From contig NZ_JAAGPD010000042.1 in the NCBI RefSeq assembly GCF_017104565.1, positions 38,726 to 102,725 on the forward strand: DNA of 64,000 nucleotides, given 5' to 3'. This DNA comes from Paraburkholderia sp. Tr-20389 (GTDB lineage: Bacteria; Pseudomonadota; Gammaproteobacteria; Burkholderiales; Burkholderiaceae). Positions 51,202 through 60,611 of the stretch are shown one piece after another. The notes under the pieces are model-generated. The model was not told the origin of the DNA, searched no databases, and saw only the letters and a program-made list of their open reading frames with translations. A program made the position numbers and the translations under genes. The stretch's first letter is position 1. The number at the start of each line of letters is the position of its first letter.

Positions 51202-51880
51202 GGCGTGTTCCTTCGTTTTTGTCAGCAGCCCGATTGCCGCATTGAAGGCAGTGTATCGGCACCACCCTTGGCATTACCGATCAAGCAGCTACGCAAGTCT
51301 GCAAGTCGTTGCAAAATGTTTCCCTGCTCGCAGGAAACATCGACATGAGGTGGCGCACCCGCGATCCTCGCAGTCTTCTCGATTGGGGATTGGGCAACGG
51401 ATGCCGATTCCGGATGCCTTCTATTCGAATCTCGGAGTCGCACGCGGTGTGTCGCGCGGATATCGATGAATCTACCGTGCAACTGATCGTCCAAAAAACG
51501 GAAGCTTGTTTGAAGGTTATCCCCGAGACGTTAGGTTCCGCTAGCGGCGAAAGCGGCAGGTTGGTCCGCCGCAATCGCGAAGAAACAGAGTAGCGATAAT
51601 GCGGAGCTATCGGTGAGCGGCTTGGCGATATGCAGATTGTCGCCTTGACTCGGAGTTTTGGGGTGCCGCAGATCAAGCGAACCAAACTCTCGCGGGCGGT
51701 TGGAAAATGAAAGCATGTTTCATTGGTATTGTAAGCTGGTGCGATACCAAGACTCATGGAAATCCCGTACATCCTGGCGTCATCCGCGAAAGCTTTGGGA
51801 AGGGTTTGCATCGCTAAAATCTCCTCCAATCAATTGAGTCGGGCAGTTTTAGTGCCGCCTCGAACTAACGGAGACACTTG
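51202..51880. other. Gene-poor stretch between the lipoprotein and the ABC importer
   Basis: About 680 bp with overlapping ORFs up to 182 codons on the minus strand and 94 on the plus strand. None has a recognisable domain or convincing composition. It probably holds decayed sequence and the promoter of the ABC importer at its right end. Confidence 0.5.
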
Positions 51881-52900
51881 ATGCAACCTACCTTTCGCGC
51901 GTTACGACATGTCGCACTTGTTTCTGGCCTGGTGGTTGCATTGGCGGGGCAGAGCGCGCGTGCTTCGGACGACGCCGGCGACAAGATCACCATCATGGTT
52001 GGTGGGATCACAAAAATCATCTATCTGCCGGCACGCCTCACGGAGCAACTCGGATATTTCAAGGAAGAGGGGTTGAATGTCGAACTGCTCTCGCAGCCAG
52101 CAGGTGTCGACGCCGAAAACGAACTACTAGCCGGAGCGGTGCAAGGCGTGGTTGGCTTCTATGATCACACGATCGATCTCCAGACAAAAGGTAAGGATGT
52201 CAAAGCGATTGTCGTATTCGGGCAGGTTCCTGGCGAGGTAGAGATGGTGTCGTCGAAGGCGGCAGACACCGTCAAATCGATGGCTGACGTCAAGGGAAAA
52301 ACACTGGGTGTGACCGGTCTCGGATCGTCCACAAGCTTCCTCACACAGTATCTTGCGAGCCAGCACGGCATCGCGTCGAGTGAATACAGCATGTTGCCGG
52401 TTGGTGCAGACGCCAGCTTCATTGCAGCTGTCAAGCAGGGCCGCATCGACGCGGGCATGACTACTGAGCCGACTGTCTCCGCGCTTCTGAAGGCGGGCGA
52501 TGCGAAGGTACTGGTGGACATGCGCACTGTCGACGGAACGCGTGCGGCGCTCGGTGGCACCTATCCGGCGGCAAGCCTCTATGTGCAGAACGCGTGGGCA
52601 ACGTCGCATAAAGCCCAGAGTGCGAAACTGGCGCACGCGTTCGTACGCACCATGCAGTTCATTCATTCGCATAGTGCCGAAGAGATCGCCGCGAAAATGC
52701 CCAGCGACTATCAAAAGGACAAGGTGCTTTATGTGAGTGCACTGAAGGCATCGCTGCCGATGTACACCGCCGACGGCAAGATGCCCACTGACGGTCCCGC
52801 GACGGTGCTGAAGGTTCTGTCCAGCTTTAATCCCTCGGTGAAGGGCAAGCATGTCGACTTGTCCAAAACCTATACGAACGAATTCGTCGAGACGAAGTGA
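51881..52900 (+). CDS. ABC transporter substrate-binding protein (SsuA/TauA/NMT1-like)
   Basis: The 339-residue protein has a signal peptide to about residue 28 (GQSARAS). Binding-protein signatures are YLPARLTEQLGYFKEEGLNV, GVVGFYDHTIDLQTKGKDVK and GLGSSTSFLTQYLAS. It belongs to the nitrate/sulfonate/taurine/thiamine-precursor binding superfamily; the ligand cannot be assigned. GGAG precedes ATG 51881. ATPase and permease genes follow, so this is a complete importer. Confidence 0.9.
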   Translation: MQPTFRALRHVALVSGLVVALAGQSARASDDAGDKITIMVGGITKIIYLPARLTEQLGYFKEEGLNVELLSQPAGVDAENELLAGAVQGVVGFYDHTIDLQTKGKDVKAIVVFGQVPGEVEMVSSKAADTVKSMADVKGKTLGVTGLGSSTSFLTQYLASQHGIASSEYSMLPVGADASFIAAVKQGRIDAGMTTEPTVSALLKAGDAKVLVDMRTVDGTRAALGGTYPAASLYVQNAWATSHKAQSAKLAHAFVRTMQFIHSHSAEEIAAKMPSDYQKDKVLYVSALKASLPMYTADGKMPTDGPATVLKVLSSFNPSVKGKHVDLSKTYTNEFVETK

Positions 52901-52993
52901 TGTTGTCGGGGCGTCGTCGCACGGCGCTCTTGCCGCTTCGCCCGATGTTTTTCTCGGTATTGGTGTCGTGCCAGGCACCTGAACAATCGTGAG

Positions 52994-53800
52994 ATGTCTT
53001 TGATGAAGCAAGCTCAAACCCGAACCGCTGCGCCGGCCATCGAGTTCCGCTCAGTCTCCTGCCGTTTCATCTCGCCGGACGGCAAGGCCACCATCGCCCT
53101 GCGGGATTTCAGCATGGCGGTCGCGCAGGGAGAATTTGTCGCGATCGTCGGCCCGACGGGCTGCGGCAAGTCCACGACGCTCAGCATGATCACCGGTCTG
53201 CTCAAGCCGACTGCAGGTGAAGTGCGTGTGATGGGGGCGCCAGTTAGCGGTATCGATCCGCGCATAGGCTTCGTCTTTCAGGCTGATGCCGTGTTTCCGT
53301 GGCGGTCAGTGCTCGACAACGTGGCAGCGGGCCCGCTCTACCGTGGTCGCTCAAAGCGCGCCGCCTACGACGAAGCAGGCGACTGGCTTCGCAGGGTAGG
53401 GCTCGACAGATTCGGCAAGCACTATCCCCATCAACTGTCCGGCGGAATGCGCAAACGTGTCGCGCTTGCACAGACCTTCATCAACAAGCCGGAAATCCTG
53501 TTGATGGATGAACCATTCTCGGCACTCGACATGCAGACACGGACGTTGATGCAGGACGAACTCCTTCAGCTTTGGGGCGGGACGGGCTCGGTGATATTCG
53601 TCACGCATGACCTCGAAGAGGCAATTGCGCTCGCCGACCGGGTTTTCGTGCTGACGGCCCGGCCAGCTACGCTCAAGAAGGTCTACGAGATTGATCTCCC
53701 GCGTCCGCGCATCACCTCTGAAATCCGCTATGCACCACGGTTCATCGAAATTTCGCGCGACATCTGGCACGACCTGCGCGAGGAGGTTCAAATTGCCTGA
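52994..53800 (+). CDS. ABC transporter ATP-binding protein (SsuB/TauB type)
   Basis: The 268-residue ATPase has Walker A GPTGCGKST (53-61), Q-loop FVFQADAVFPWRSVLDN, signature LSGGMRKR and Walker B ILLMDEPFSALD, then VTHDLEEAIALADRVFVLTA. These are typical of nitrate/sulfonate-type importers. It is 93 nt downstream of the binding-protein gene and overlaps the permease start. A second ATG lies at residue 4. Confidence 0.92.
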   Translation: MSLMKQAQTRTAAPAIEFRSVSCRFISPDGKATIALRDFSMAVAQGEFVAIVGPTGCGKSTTLSMITGLLKPTAGEVRVMGAPVSGIDPRIGFVFQADAVFPWRSVLDNVAAGPLYRGRSKRAAYDEAGDWLRRVGLDRFGKHYPHQLSGGMRKRVALAQTFINKPEILLMDEPFSALDMQTRTLMQDELLQLWGGTGSVIFVTHDLEEAIALADRVFVLTARPATLKKVYEIDLPRPRITSEIRYAPRFIEISRDIWHDLREEVQIA

Positions 53801-54671
53801 AACGCTCGAACTCCGGGAATTGCCCATGACAACCCATGCAACGCTGGACGGCAAGTCGCTCGAGCAGGTGGAGCGGATCGCACAACGCCGCTTGCGGCAG
53901 CGCCACGCCCTCGTTATAGGGCTGCGCGTGCTGGTGCTCATCGTAACCCTCGGTGGTTGGGAACTCGCGGGCCGCAACAAATGGATCGATCCGTTTTTCT
54001 TTTCGATGCCATCGCTGATCTTTCTGCAGATCGTCGACTGGTTCCAGAATGGAACCTCGCAGGGGCCGCTACTTCTTCAGGTATGGGTCACGCTGGAAGA
54101 AACCGTCATGGGTTTCCTGATAGGCGCGGTCGGGGGCGTGGTGTGCGGCGTGCTGCTCGGTCGTAACAAGCTGCTTTCCGATGTCTTCAGCATCTACATC
54201 AAGGTTGCCAACTCGATTCCGCGTGTGGTGCTCGGCTCGGTCTTCGTAATCGCGCTCGGTCTCGGCATGGCCTCGAAAGTCGCGCTTGCCGTCGTTATGG
54301 TGTTCTTTGTGGTGTTCGGCAATGCTTTTCAGGGCGTGCGCGAGGCGGACCGATACATGATCGCCAACGCGCAGATTCTGGGCGCATCGCGCAGACAGGT
54401 GACGACTTCCGTCGTGATTCCTTCGGCGTTGAGCTGGATTCTCGCGAGCCTGCATGTCAGCTTTGGCTTCGCACTGGTTGGCGCCGTGGTCGGCGAGTTT
54501 TTGGGCTCGAAACAGGGTATCGGGTTGCTGATCTCCACGGCACAGGGGGCGTTCAACGCGAGCGGCGTGTTTGCGGCAATGATCGTGCTCGCCGTCGTGG
54601 CGCTTTCAACGGATTACCTGCTGACGTTACTGGAAAAACGGTTGCTCAAATGGCGTCCCGCCGCGTTTTGA
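53793..54671 (+). CDS. ABC transporter permease (SsuC/TauC type)
   Basis: The 292-residue protein has about six transmembrane helices and the permease coupling motif ANAQILGASRRQVTTSVVIP. TTG 53793 is preferred because a strong GAGGAGG lies 7 nt upstream; it overlaps the ATPase stop by 8 nt. ATG 53826 is an alternative that would shorten the protein by 11 residues. Completes the importer with the two upstream genes. Confidence 0.88.
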   Translation: MPETLELRELPMTTHATLDGKSLEQVERIAQRRLRQRHALVIGLRVLVLIVTLGGWELAGRNKWIDPFFFSMPSLIFLQIVDWFQNGTSQGPLLLQVWVTLEETVMGFLIGAVGGVVCGVLLGRNKLLSDVFSIYIKVANSIPRVVLGSVFVIALGLGMASKVALAVVMVFFVVFGNAFQGVREADRYMIANAQILGASRRQVTTSVVIPSALSWILASLHVSFGFALVGAVVGEFLGSKQGIGLLISTAQGAFNASGVFAAMIVLAVVALSTDYLLTLLEKRLLKWRPAAF

Positions 54672-54724
54672 ACGGGGCCCGGGCAGTACCCAGGCGGGTT
54701 TGGTTTCGAGGTCGATTCACGGCG

Positions 54725-54757
54725 AAAGCCGTCCGGCGTGTGCCGTCGGGCGGCTTT
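54725..54757 (+). terminator. Hairpin between the importer and the two-component genes
   Basis: AAAGCCG (54725-54731) pairs with CGGCTTT (54751-54757), with inner CGGC/GCCG pairing; the stem's right side ends in TTT. It probably partially terminates the ABC transcript ahead of the kinase gene. Confidence 0.55.
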
Positions 54758-54776
54758 GTATCTGAGAGAACATCAG

Positions 54777-56162
54777 ATGGTGCATAGTCTGCGTGCGCGT
54801 TTGCTATTGTGGCTGCTGGTGCCGCTTGCCGCGTTTGTGCTCGTGACCAGCGCTGTATCATATGACGCCGCGCGCCAGACCGCGGATCTCATGCAGGATC
54901 ACTCCCTGCTCGATTCGGCGCGTACGATCATTGAAGACGTTGACTGGGATAATGGCGCGATCAGCGCGACGATTCCACCTGCGGCTCTGGAACTCTTTGA
55001 ATCGCCCTGGCAGGATCATGTCTACTACAAGGTACTGGCCGGCAATGGCCGGCTGCTGGGTGGCGTTCCAGACCTGCCGCTGCCGACAACCAGTGCTGCG
55101 GTGCCTGTGTTTTACGACAGCACATATGCGGGTATGCCGGTTCGCGCCGTCGCCTACGAGCGCCTTCTCTATGACTCGGGCCGCGCCGAACGTGTCACGG
55201 TGATCGTCGGCAAGACGATTGCGTCCCGCCAGGCCATGATCGAAAGCCTATGGCGGCCTCAACTCATACGGCAATGGCTCATGCTGGCGCTCGTCGTGCT
55301 GCTTGTGCCGCTCGGGCTCACCCTTGAGTTGCGGCCACTCGTGAAGCTCAAGGACGACGTGGCTGACCGCGAGCCGGCCCAACTGGAGCCGATTCGCCCG
55401 GATCATTTGCCGTCGGAGCTTAGACCGATTGTCGACGCGATCAACCAGTGCATCGCGCGGCTCAAGGTTCACGTCGCAACGCAACGCCAATTCATCGCTG
55501 ATGCGGCGCATCAGTTGCGCACGCCACTCGCGCTGCTGACGGCGCAGACGCAGTTCGCGAGCCAGTGCGACGCGCGTGATCCGGCACTCTTCGACGCGCT
55601 GAAAGGCGTGCGCCGCAACAGCCAGAAGATGGCGGAGTTGACGAATCAACTGCTTTTGCTTGCGCAGGCGGAATCGATGACCCAGTCGTCTCAGGTTCAG
55701 ACCCGGGTCGACCTCACAGAAGTCGTCTCTTCTGTGCTCGAGGAAATGGTCCAGGCCGCGGAACGGCGAAACATCGATCTCGGTGCAGAACTCGCCAACG
55801 AGATGTATGTGGCCGGCAATACGGGGCTGCTTGCCTCGCTGGTATCGAATCTGATCGACAACGCCATACGCTATACGCAGACCGGCGGCCGTGTAACGGC
55901 TGTTTGCCGCTGCGAGGGAGGGCAGATCGTGTTGCAGGTCGTGGACAATGGCCCGGGTATCCCGGCCGAGGTGCGTGCACACGTGTTCGAGCGGTTCTAT
56001 CGGGTCGCGACAGATACGGAGGGTACGGGTCTTGGTCTCGCCATCGTGCACCAGGTTGCGCGCTCGCACGGCGGATCAGTAAGCGTTGCTGCAGGGGGCG
56101 AACGCGTGGGGCTTGTCGCAACGGTACGGCTGCCTGTTTGGCAGGTTAAGGAGGGACCATGA
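54777..56162 (+). CDS. Sensor histidine kinase (TctE-like)
   Basis: The 461-residue protein has TM1 at about 8-27, a periplasmic sensor (28-160; PWQDHVYYKVLAGNGRLLGG), TM2 at about 165-183, phospho-acceptor H245 in ADAAHQLRTPLALL and ATP-binding motifs NLIDNAIRY, VDNGPGIP and GTGLGLAIVHQVA. It resembles TctE, the tricarboxylate sensor. It sits between an ABC importer and a porin, so it probably senses the imported compound. Its stop overlaps the regulator start. Confidence 0.92.
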   Translation: MVHSLRARLLLWLLVPLAAFVLVTSAVSYDAARQTADLMQDHSLLDSARTIIEDVDWDNGAISATIPPAALELFESPWQDHVYYKVLAGNGRLLGGVPDLPLPTTSAAVPVFYDSTYAGMPVRAVAYERLLYDSGRAERVTVIVGKTIASRQAMIESLWRPQLIRQWLMLALVVLLVPLGLTLELRPLVKLKDDVADREPAQLEPIRPDHLPSELRPIVDAINQCIARLKVHVATQRQFIADAAHQLRTPLALLTAQTQFASQCDARDPALFDALKGVRRNSQKMAELTNQLLLLAQAESMTQSSQVQTRVDLTEVVSSVLEEMVQAAERRNIDLGAELANEMYVAGNTGLLASLVSNLIDNAIRYTQTGGRVTAVCRCEGGQIVLQVVDNGPGIPAEVRAHVFERFYRVATDTEGTGLGLAIVHQVARSHGGSVSVAAGGERVGLVATVRLPVWQVKEGP

Positions 56163-56839
56163 AGCTGCTGCTGGTGGAGGACAATTCCGAACTTGCGCAC
56201 TGGATCGTCAACCTGTTGCGCGCGGAGAATTTTGTAGTGGACTGTGTGATCGATGGGGAATCCGCAGATTCCGTGCTGCTCACCCAGATCTACGATCTTG
56301 TGCTCCTCGATATGCGCTTGCCGAGCCTTAGCGGCAAAGACGTACTCAACCGTTTGCGGCGTAGGCGCAATAATGTGCCCGTGCTCATGTTGACCGCGCA
56401 CGGCTCGATCGACGACAAGGTAGCCTGCTTTGCTGCTGGCGCCGACGACTATGTGGTCAAGCCGTTCGACAGTCGCGAACTCGTCGCGCGCATCAAGGCG
56501 CTGATACGCCGTCAGTCAGGCGAGAAGTCGGGCTGCTTGACGTGCGGCGATTTGCATTATGTTTCCGACACGCGGGAGTTCCGTCATAACGATGCACCGC
56601 TAAATCTGCGTCGACGCGAGCATTCGATTCTCGAGGCGCTCATGCTGCGGCAGGGGAAGGCCGTCCCCAAGCACGTGCTGCTCGAGGGTATGTGCAGCCT
56701 GAGCGATGAAACGAGCGTGGACGCAATCGATATCTATATCCACCGGTTACGCAAGCATCTGGTGGAATCAAGTGTACAGATCACGACACTCCGCGGCCTC
56801 GGTTACATCCTGCGCGAGAAGGAACCGATCCTCGCGTGA
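56159..56839 (+). CDS. OmpR-family response regulator (TctD-like)
   Basis: The 226-residue protein has a receiver domain with acidic pair E7/D8 and phospho-acceptor D51 in LVLLDMRLPS, MLTAHGS and K in VVKPFDSRELV. A winged-helix effector (about 130-222; LRRREHSILEALML, VDAIDIYIHRLRKHL) follows. It overlaps the kinase gene (ATGA). Likely controls the downstream porin and upstream importer. Confidence 0.93.
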   Translation: MKLLLVEDNSELAHWIVNLLRAENFVVDCVIDGESADSVLLTQIYDLVLLDMRLPSLSGKDVLNRLRRRRNNVPVLMLTAHGSIDDKVACFAAGADDYVVKPFDSRELVARIKALIRRQSGEKSGCLTCGDLHYVSDTREFRHNDAPLNLRRREHSILEALMLRQGKAVPKHVLLEGMCSLSDETSVDAIDIYIHRLRKHLVESSVQITTLRGLGYILREKEPILA

Positions 56840-56989
56840 CCCAGGTCAGTATTTTTTTGGATATTAGTGCAAGCACTTAGGAATACAGATTTGATGTGAA
56901 AGAATCGTGAAGGAATCACCTCTCTAATATTCGTCTCATCCGCTGAATTGCAAAGTCTGGCCCGAAGAAAGACTGACTGCAGCGGATCC

Positions 56990-58153
56990 ATGAAAACTTC
57001 AACGCAGTATTCCCTGGAGACGATCTTGAAGAGAAGGCACCTTGTATTCACCGTGGCGGCTGGCGCATTGGCGACAAGCGGCGCACACGCCCAGTCGAGC
57101 GTTCAGCTCTATGGTCTCCTGGATCTGAGCGTACCTACGTATCAGTCTCACGCGGATGCCAACGGCAATCACGTGGTTGGCATGGGCATTGACGGCGAGC
57201 CGTGGTTCAGCGGCAGCCGCTGGGGCGTGAAGGGTGCGGAAGACATCGGCGGCGGCACCAAGGTGATCTTCCGGCTCGAGAGCGAATATCGCGTGAGCGA
57301 CGGCCAGATGGAAGATCCTGGCCAGATCTTCGACCGCGACGCCTGGGTGGGCGTCGAAGACGAACGCTTCGGTAAGCTCACCGCGGGCTTCCAGAACACG
57401 ATCGCGCGTGATGCGTCGGCCATTTATGGCGACCCGTATGGCAATGCGAAGTTGACGACCGAAGAAGGTGGGTGGACCAACGCGAACAACTTCAAGCAGA
57501 TGATCTTCTACGCTGCGAGCGCGACGGGCACTCGTTACAACAACGGCCTTGCATGGAAGAAGGTGTTCGATAACGGAATTTACGCTGCTGCGGGCTACGC
57601 GTTCGGCAATTCCACAAGTTTTGGCAGCAACGCGAATTACCAGTTCGCGCTGGGCTATAACGCCCCGACCTGGACGGCTTCGACGTTCTATAACCACGTG
57701 AACCGCGCCGGCAACACGAACCAGGCATTCTCCGTGGGCGGCAACTATTCGATCGGGATTTTGCGAGCCAACGCGGGCTATTTCCGCTACTGGGGTAACC
57801 AGGGGGCGCTTGGGCAGCGTCAGGACAACGCGTGGACGGTCTCGTTCAAGCTCGCGCCGAAGGGCGCGCTGGACTACGAGCTCGGCTATCAGCAGATGCG
57901 CACGCACAACGCCGCCTACAATGCTGACGGCGACATTCCGAATGCCAACCTCGGCGCGTTCGATCCCACCAGTGGCTTGCACAACGGCTTTAAGGAAACG
58001 CTTTACGGCTCGATCTTCTATCATCTGTCGAAGCGCACCGAAGTGTACCTTGCGGGCGACTACATGAAGCTACACGGCGGCTACACGGTGGGCACGACCT
58101 TTGGCGCAACCAATCAGGTCGAACTGACGACGGGCGTTCGCACCCGCTTCTGA
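56990..58153 (+). CDS. Gram-negative porin (Burkholderiales type)
   Basis: The protein has up to 387 residues, with a signal peptide ending AHAQ followed by SSVQLYGLLDLSVPTYQSHA. It has repeated amphipathic beta-strands and a C-terminal aromatic residue (GVRTRF) typical of outer-membrane trimeric porins. ATG 56990 gives a long leader; TTG 57026 with GGAG 6 nt upstream gives a more natural signal peptide (KRRHLVFTVAAGALATSGA) and may be the true start. Located right after the two-component genes. Confidence 0.9.
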   Translation: MKTSTQYSLETILKRRHLVFTVAAGALATSGAHAQSSVQLYGLLDLSVPTYQSHADANGNHVVGMGIDGEPWFSGSRWGVKGAEDIGGGTKVIFRLESEYRVSDGQMEDPGQIFDRDAWVGVEDERFGKLTAGFQNTIARDASAIYGDPYGNAKLTTEEGGWTNANNFKQMIFYAASATGTRYNNGLAWKKVFDNGIYAAAGYAFGNSTSFGSNANYQFALGYNAPTWTASTFYNHVNRAGNTNQAFSVGGNYSIGILRANAGYFRYWGNQGALGQRQDNAWTVSFKLAPKGALDYELGYQQMRTHNAAYNADGDIPNANLGAFDPTSGLHNGFKETLYGSIFYHLSKRTEVYLAGDYMKLHGGYTVGTTFGATNQVELTTGVRTRF

Positions 58154-58180
58154 TCGCATTCGTCGTGTATTGCCGCGGAC

Positions 58181-58212
58181 GCTCTTGGCGGAAACGCCGT
58201 TCCGCCAAGAGC
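58181..58212 (+). terminator. Hairpin after the porin gene
   Basis: A perfect 13-bp stem GCTCTTGGCGGAA / TTCCGCCAAGAGC with a 6-nt loop begins 27 nt after the porin stop. No T-run follows, but length and position support transcript termination or 3' end protection. Confidence 0.65.
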
Positions 58213-58303
58213 GCCGGGGGCGAGCGATGGGCTCGCTGGTTCTTGAGGTACGAGAATTCGTGTTCCTCGCACGACCTTGGCCCGTTCTCGGATCAATACT
58301 CCG

Positions 58304-58600
58304 TCAGCCCTCATTTATGCAAACCACGGTCGGCGCTGTGTATGCGGACGGATAGGGCGACGTAGGACCGCTCACCAGACGCAGCCGCTGCGTGGCGAGG
58401 ACATCTGCTTCGACCTGCTCGCGATGCGTCAGTATCGGTGGTTCGCCTGCCGGCGCTTCGTTCACGCTGCAAAGTAGGTGCTTTCCGTTGGACAATTGGA
58501 CGGGCGTCTCGTAGGCCGAACCCGGCGGTGCGGCGAGACCGTAGGTACTCCACAGGGCGGCGGCGCAACCTAACGCAAATCCCAGCTGATGGATCTTCAT
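58304..58600 (-). CDS. Small secreted hypothetical protein
   Basis: The 98-residue protein has a clear signal peptide (MKIHQLGFALGCAAALWSTY, cleavage near GLAA). The mature part contains GKHLLCSVNEAP and ends TAPTVVCINEG; two cysteines may form a disulfide. Family not recognised. It is convergent with the porin and follows the truncated MFS fragment on the same strand. Confidence 0.6.
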   Translation of the reverse strand: MKIHQLGFALGCAAALWSTYGLAAPPGSAYETPVQLSNGKHLLCSVNEAPAGEPPILTHREQVEADVLATQRLRLVSGPTSPYPSAYTAPTVVCINEG

Positions 58601-58786
58601 GGCTCTCTCCTCGATTGAGGTAGCTTATCTTCAATCAATGAAGGCTTCTTAGCCAGCGCTAATCCGGCAAGTTACTCTTGCGTTCTGCTCTGTCCCCGTG
58701 CTGGAGATCAGATCTTGTTGCAGACGAACAGAGCCGTAAGTGCACACCGGATAGCGAATTGATCGCTGAGATCCAGCTATCGTTCC

Positions 58787-58927
58787 CATGTCAGGCGAGA
58801 TCTCGAACGCGTGCATGATCTGCGGGCCGAGCGGCATCATCACCATGAAGTCCATGATGATGGTGAATTGCGTGAGCGCGAGCAGCCACAACAGGCGCCG
58901 CTCGTGCCGTTCGTTCAATGAGAGCAT
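58787..58927 (-). pseudogene. N-terminal fragment of an MFS transporter
   Basis: The first ~46 residues, HERRLLWLLALTQFTIIMDF followed by MVMMPLGPQIMHAFEISP, match the first helix and loop of DHA-type MFS efflux proteins. After that the frame runs into unrelated sequence and stops at 58649. Almost the whole transporter is missing, so this is a truncated gene. Confidence 0.75.
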
Positions 58928-58955
58928 CCAGTCGCTCCGGGTTGAATGAGGGGCA

Positions 58956-59777
58956 TCAGTCGTCGAGATTTTCGTGGACGGCCTGTTCGCCCTGTTTCCA
59001 GTACGCCGACGCGCGAATCCGCGATTTGTCGATGCCTCGCTCGTTGACGAGGTGCTGACGCACCGCGCGCATCGTCGCCGCTTCGCCCGCCGCCCATACG
59101 TAGCCTTCGCCGTCGGGCACGAAGGTTTCGCGCACCGCCTTCAGCAGCTCGCTGCCGCGATACGCGCCTTCGTTGCGATAGCGCCATTCGATGTACAGAT
59201 CGGCCTGTGTGTCGAACTCGATACGCGCCGACGGATCGGCCACTTCGATCAGCGCCGCGACGCGCGCGCCTTGCGGCAATTCCGCGAGACGCCGGCCGAT
59301 AGCGGGCAGCGCGGTATCGTCGCCGATCAGCAGATGCCAGTCGAAGCCCGTCGGCACGACGAACGAGCCGCGCGGCCCGCCGACGCCGAGGTATTGCCCG
59401 GCCTTCGCCTGCGCCGCCCATGCGGCGGCAGGACCGGCTTCGTGCATCGCGAACTCCAGATCGAGTTCGCGCGCGTCGCGATCATAACGCTTCGGCGTGA
59501 AATCGCGTGCGACAGGACGCGGGCGATCAGTCGGGAACACGGGACCATCGGGGCCCGCTGTCGGCACTGTCGGCTTGTCTTCACCGGGCGCCGGGAAAAA
59601 CACCTTCACGTGATCGTCGAACGAGGCGGACACGAAATCGTGCAGATCGTCGCCCGTCAGCGTCACGCGGATCAGATGCGGCGTGACGGCTTCAACACGC
59701 GTCACCTGCAACAGACGGAATTTCAGCGGATGACGCACACGCGTCACGGTCAGATCGGGTCGGGTTGCTGCTTGCAT
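58956..59777 (-). CDS. Siderophore-interacting protein (ViuB/YqjH-type ferric reductase)
   Basis: The 273-residue protein has an N-terminal FAD-binding barrel (VTPHLIRVTLTGDDLHDF, RDFTPKRYD) and a C-terminal NAD(P)H-binding SIP domain (DWHLLIGDDTALPAIGRRL, VWAAGEAATMRAVR). Members reduce ferric siderophores in the cytoplasm to release iron. It lies 33 nt downstream of a PadR regulator resembling YqjI. In E. coli YqjI represses yqjH in response to nickel. Confidence 0.92.
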   Translation of the reverse strand: MQAATRPDLTVTRVRHPLKFRLLQVTRVEAVTPHLIRVTLTGDDLHDFVSASFDDHVKVFFPAPGEDKPTVPTAGPDGPVFPTDRPRPVARDFTPKRYDRDARELDLEFAMHEAGPAAAWAAQAKAGQYLGVGGPRGSFVVPTGFDWHLLIGDDTALPAIGRRLAELPQGARVAALIEVADPSARIEFDTQADLYIEWRYRNEGAYRGSELLKAVRETFVPDGEGYVWAAGEAATMRAVRQHLVNERGIDKSRIRASAYWKQGEQAVHENLDD

Positions 59778-59810
59778 AGATTGTTCTCTCCAGATGTTCG
59801 GTTGGCGCGC

Positions 59811-60578
59811 TCAGGCTGTTTCGCCTGGCGTGTTGCCGCCCGTCTCGCGCGGCTTGCTTTCGATTTCGGCGGTGGCGCGCGCGAGGATCGCCGCGATGCG
59901 CCGCTGCTCTTCCGGCGATGCGTTGTCGCGCAGCAGCAGCGCATGTTTCAGCGCGCGGCGCGCCTGCACGAATTCGGGCAGCCAGCCGCCGTATTCGGCC
60001 GCGTTGTCGTCGCCGGCCTCGCCCGTTTCGCCTGCGAACGCGCGGCGCACCGAGTCCATTTTTCGCGCGATGTGCGAGAGTTTCGCCAGCATCAGGTCGG
60101 CGCGCTCACGGTTGCCGGCGAGGTATTCGCGGCCCGCGTCGGCAAGCGAATAGCGCTTGCGGTTGCCTTCCAGTTGCACGGTCACATAGCCGAGTTCCTC
60201 CAGATACGTGAGGGCCGGGTAGACCATGCCGGGACTCGGCGTGTAGAAGCCGTTCGAACGCGCTTCGAGCGCCTTGATCAACTCGTAACCGTGGCGCGGC
60301 TGTTCGTCGATCAGCGCCAGCAGCAGCAGTTGCAGATCGTCGGACGTGAATTTGCGGCCGCGTGGGAAACCGTCGCCTTCACCGCCGAAGCCGCCGCCTC
60401 CGAACGGGCCGCCGGCACCGCCGCCGAACGGTCCGCCATGCCGGCCGCCGCGCTGATGGCGGCCGACTGCGTGCCAGAACAGCTGGAAGCGCTCATGGAA
60501 GCCGAAGAACGAGGGATCGCGAGCAAAGGCGGCGTCGCGGGCGAAATCACGGGAAAAGCGGGGGTGGTGATGGCGCAT
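59811..60578 (-). CDS. PadR-family regulator (YqjI-like) with His/Gly-rich N-terminus
   Basis: The 255-residue protein has an N-terminal extension rich in His and Gly (MRHHHPRFSRD, HQRGGRHGGPFGGGAGGPFG) and a PadR winged helix (about 78-150; HGYELIKALEARSNGFYTPS). A C-terminal helical dimerisation region with an insert follows. The metal-binding-like N-terminus parallels YqjI (NfeR), a nickel-responsive repressor of a ferric reductase. Here regulator and target are co-linear. A perfect AT-rich palindrome lies upstream. Confidence 0.9.
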   Translation of the reverse strand: MRHHHPRFSRDFARDAAFARDPSFFGFHERFQLFWHAVGRHQRGGRHGGPFGGGAGGPFGGGGFGGEGDGFPRGRKFTSDDLQLLLLALIDEQPRHGYELIKALEARSNGFYTPSPGMVYPALTYLEELGYVTVQLEGNRKRYSLADAGREYLAGNRERADLMLAKLSHIARKMDSVRRAFAGETGEAGDDNAAEYGGWLPEFVQARRALKHALLLRDNASPEEQRRIAAILARATAEIESKPRETGGNTPGETA

Positions 60579-60611
60579 GTGGCATCTCCGAGTGTCTTAA
60601 GATGTATCGTA

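Noticed and set aside
51281-51829. A 182-codon minus-strand frame
   Set aside because: It is rich in Ser/Arg/Cys/Pro with no domain, and competing frames of equal quality exist on the other strand. Not supportable as a gene.
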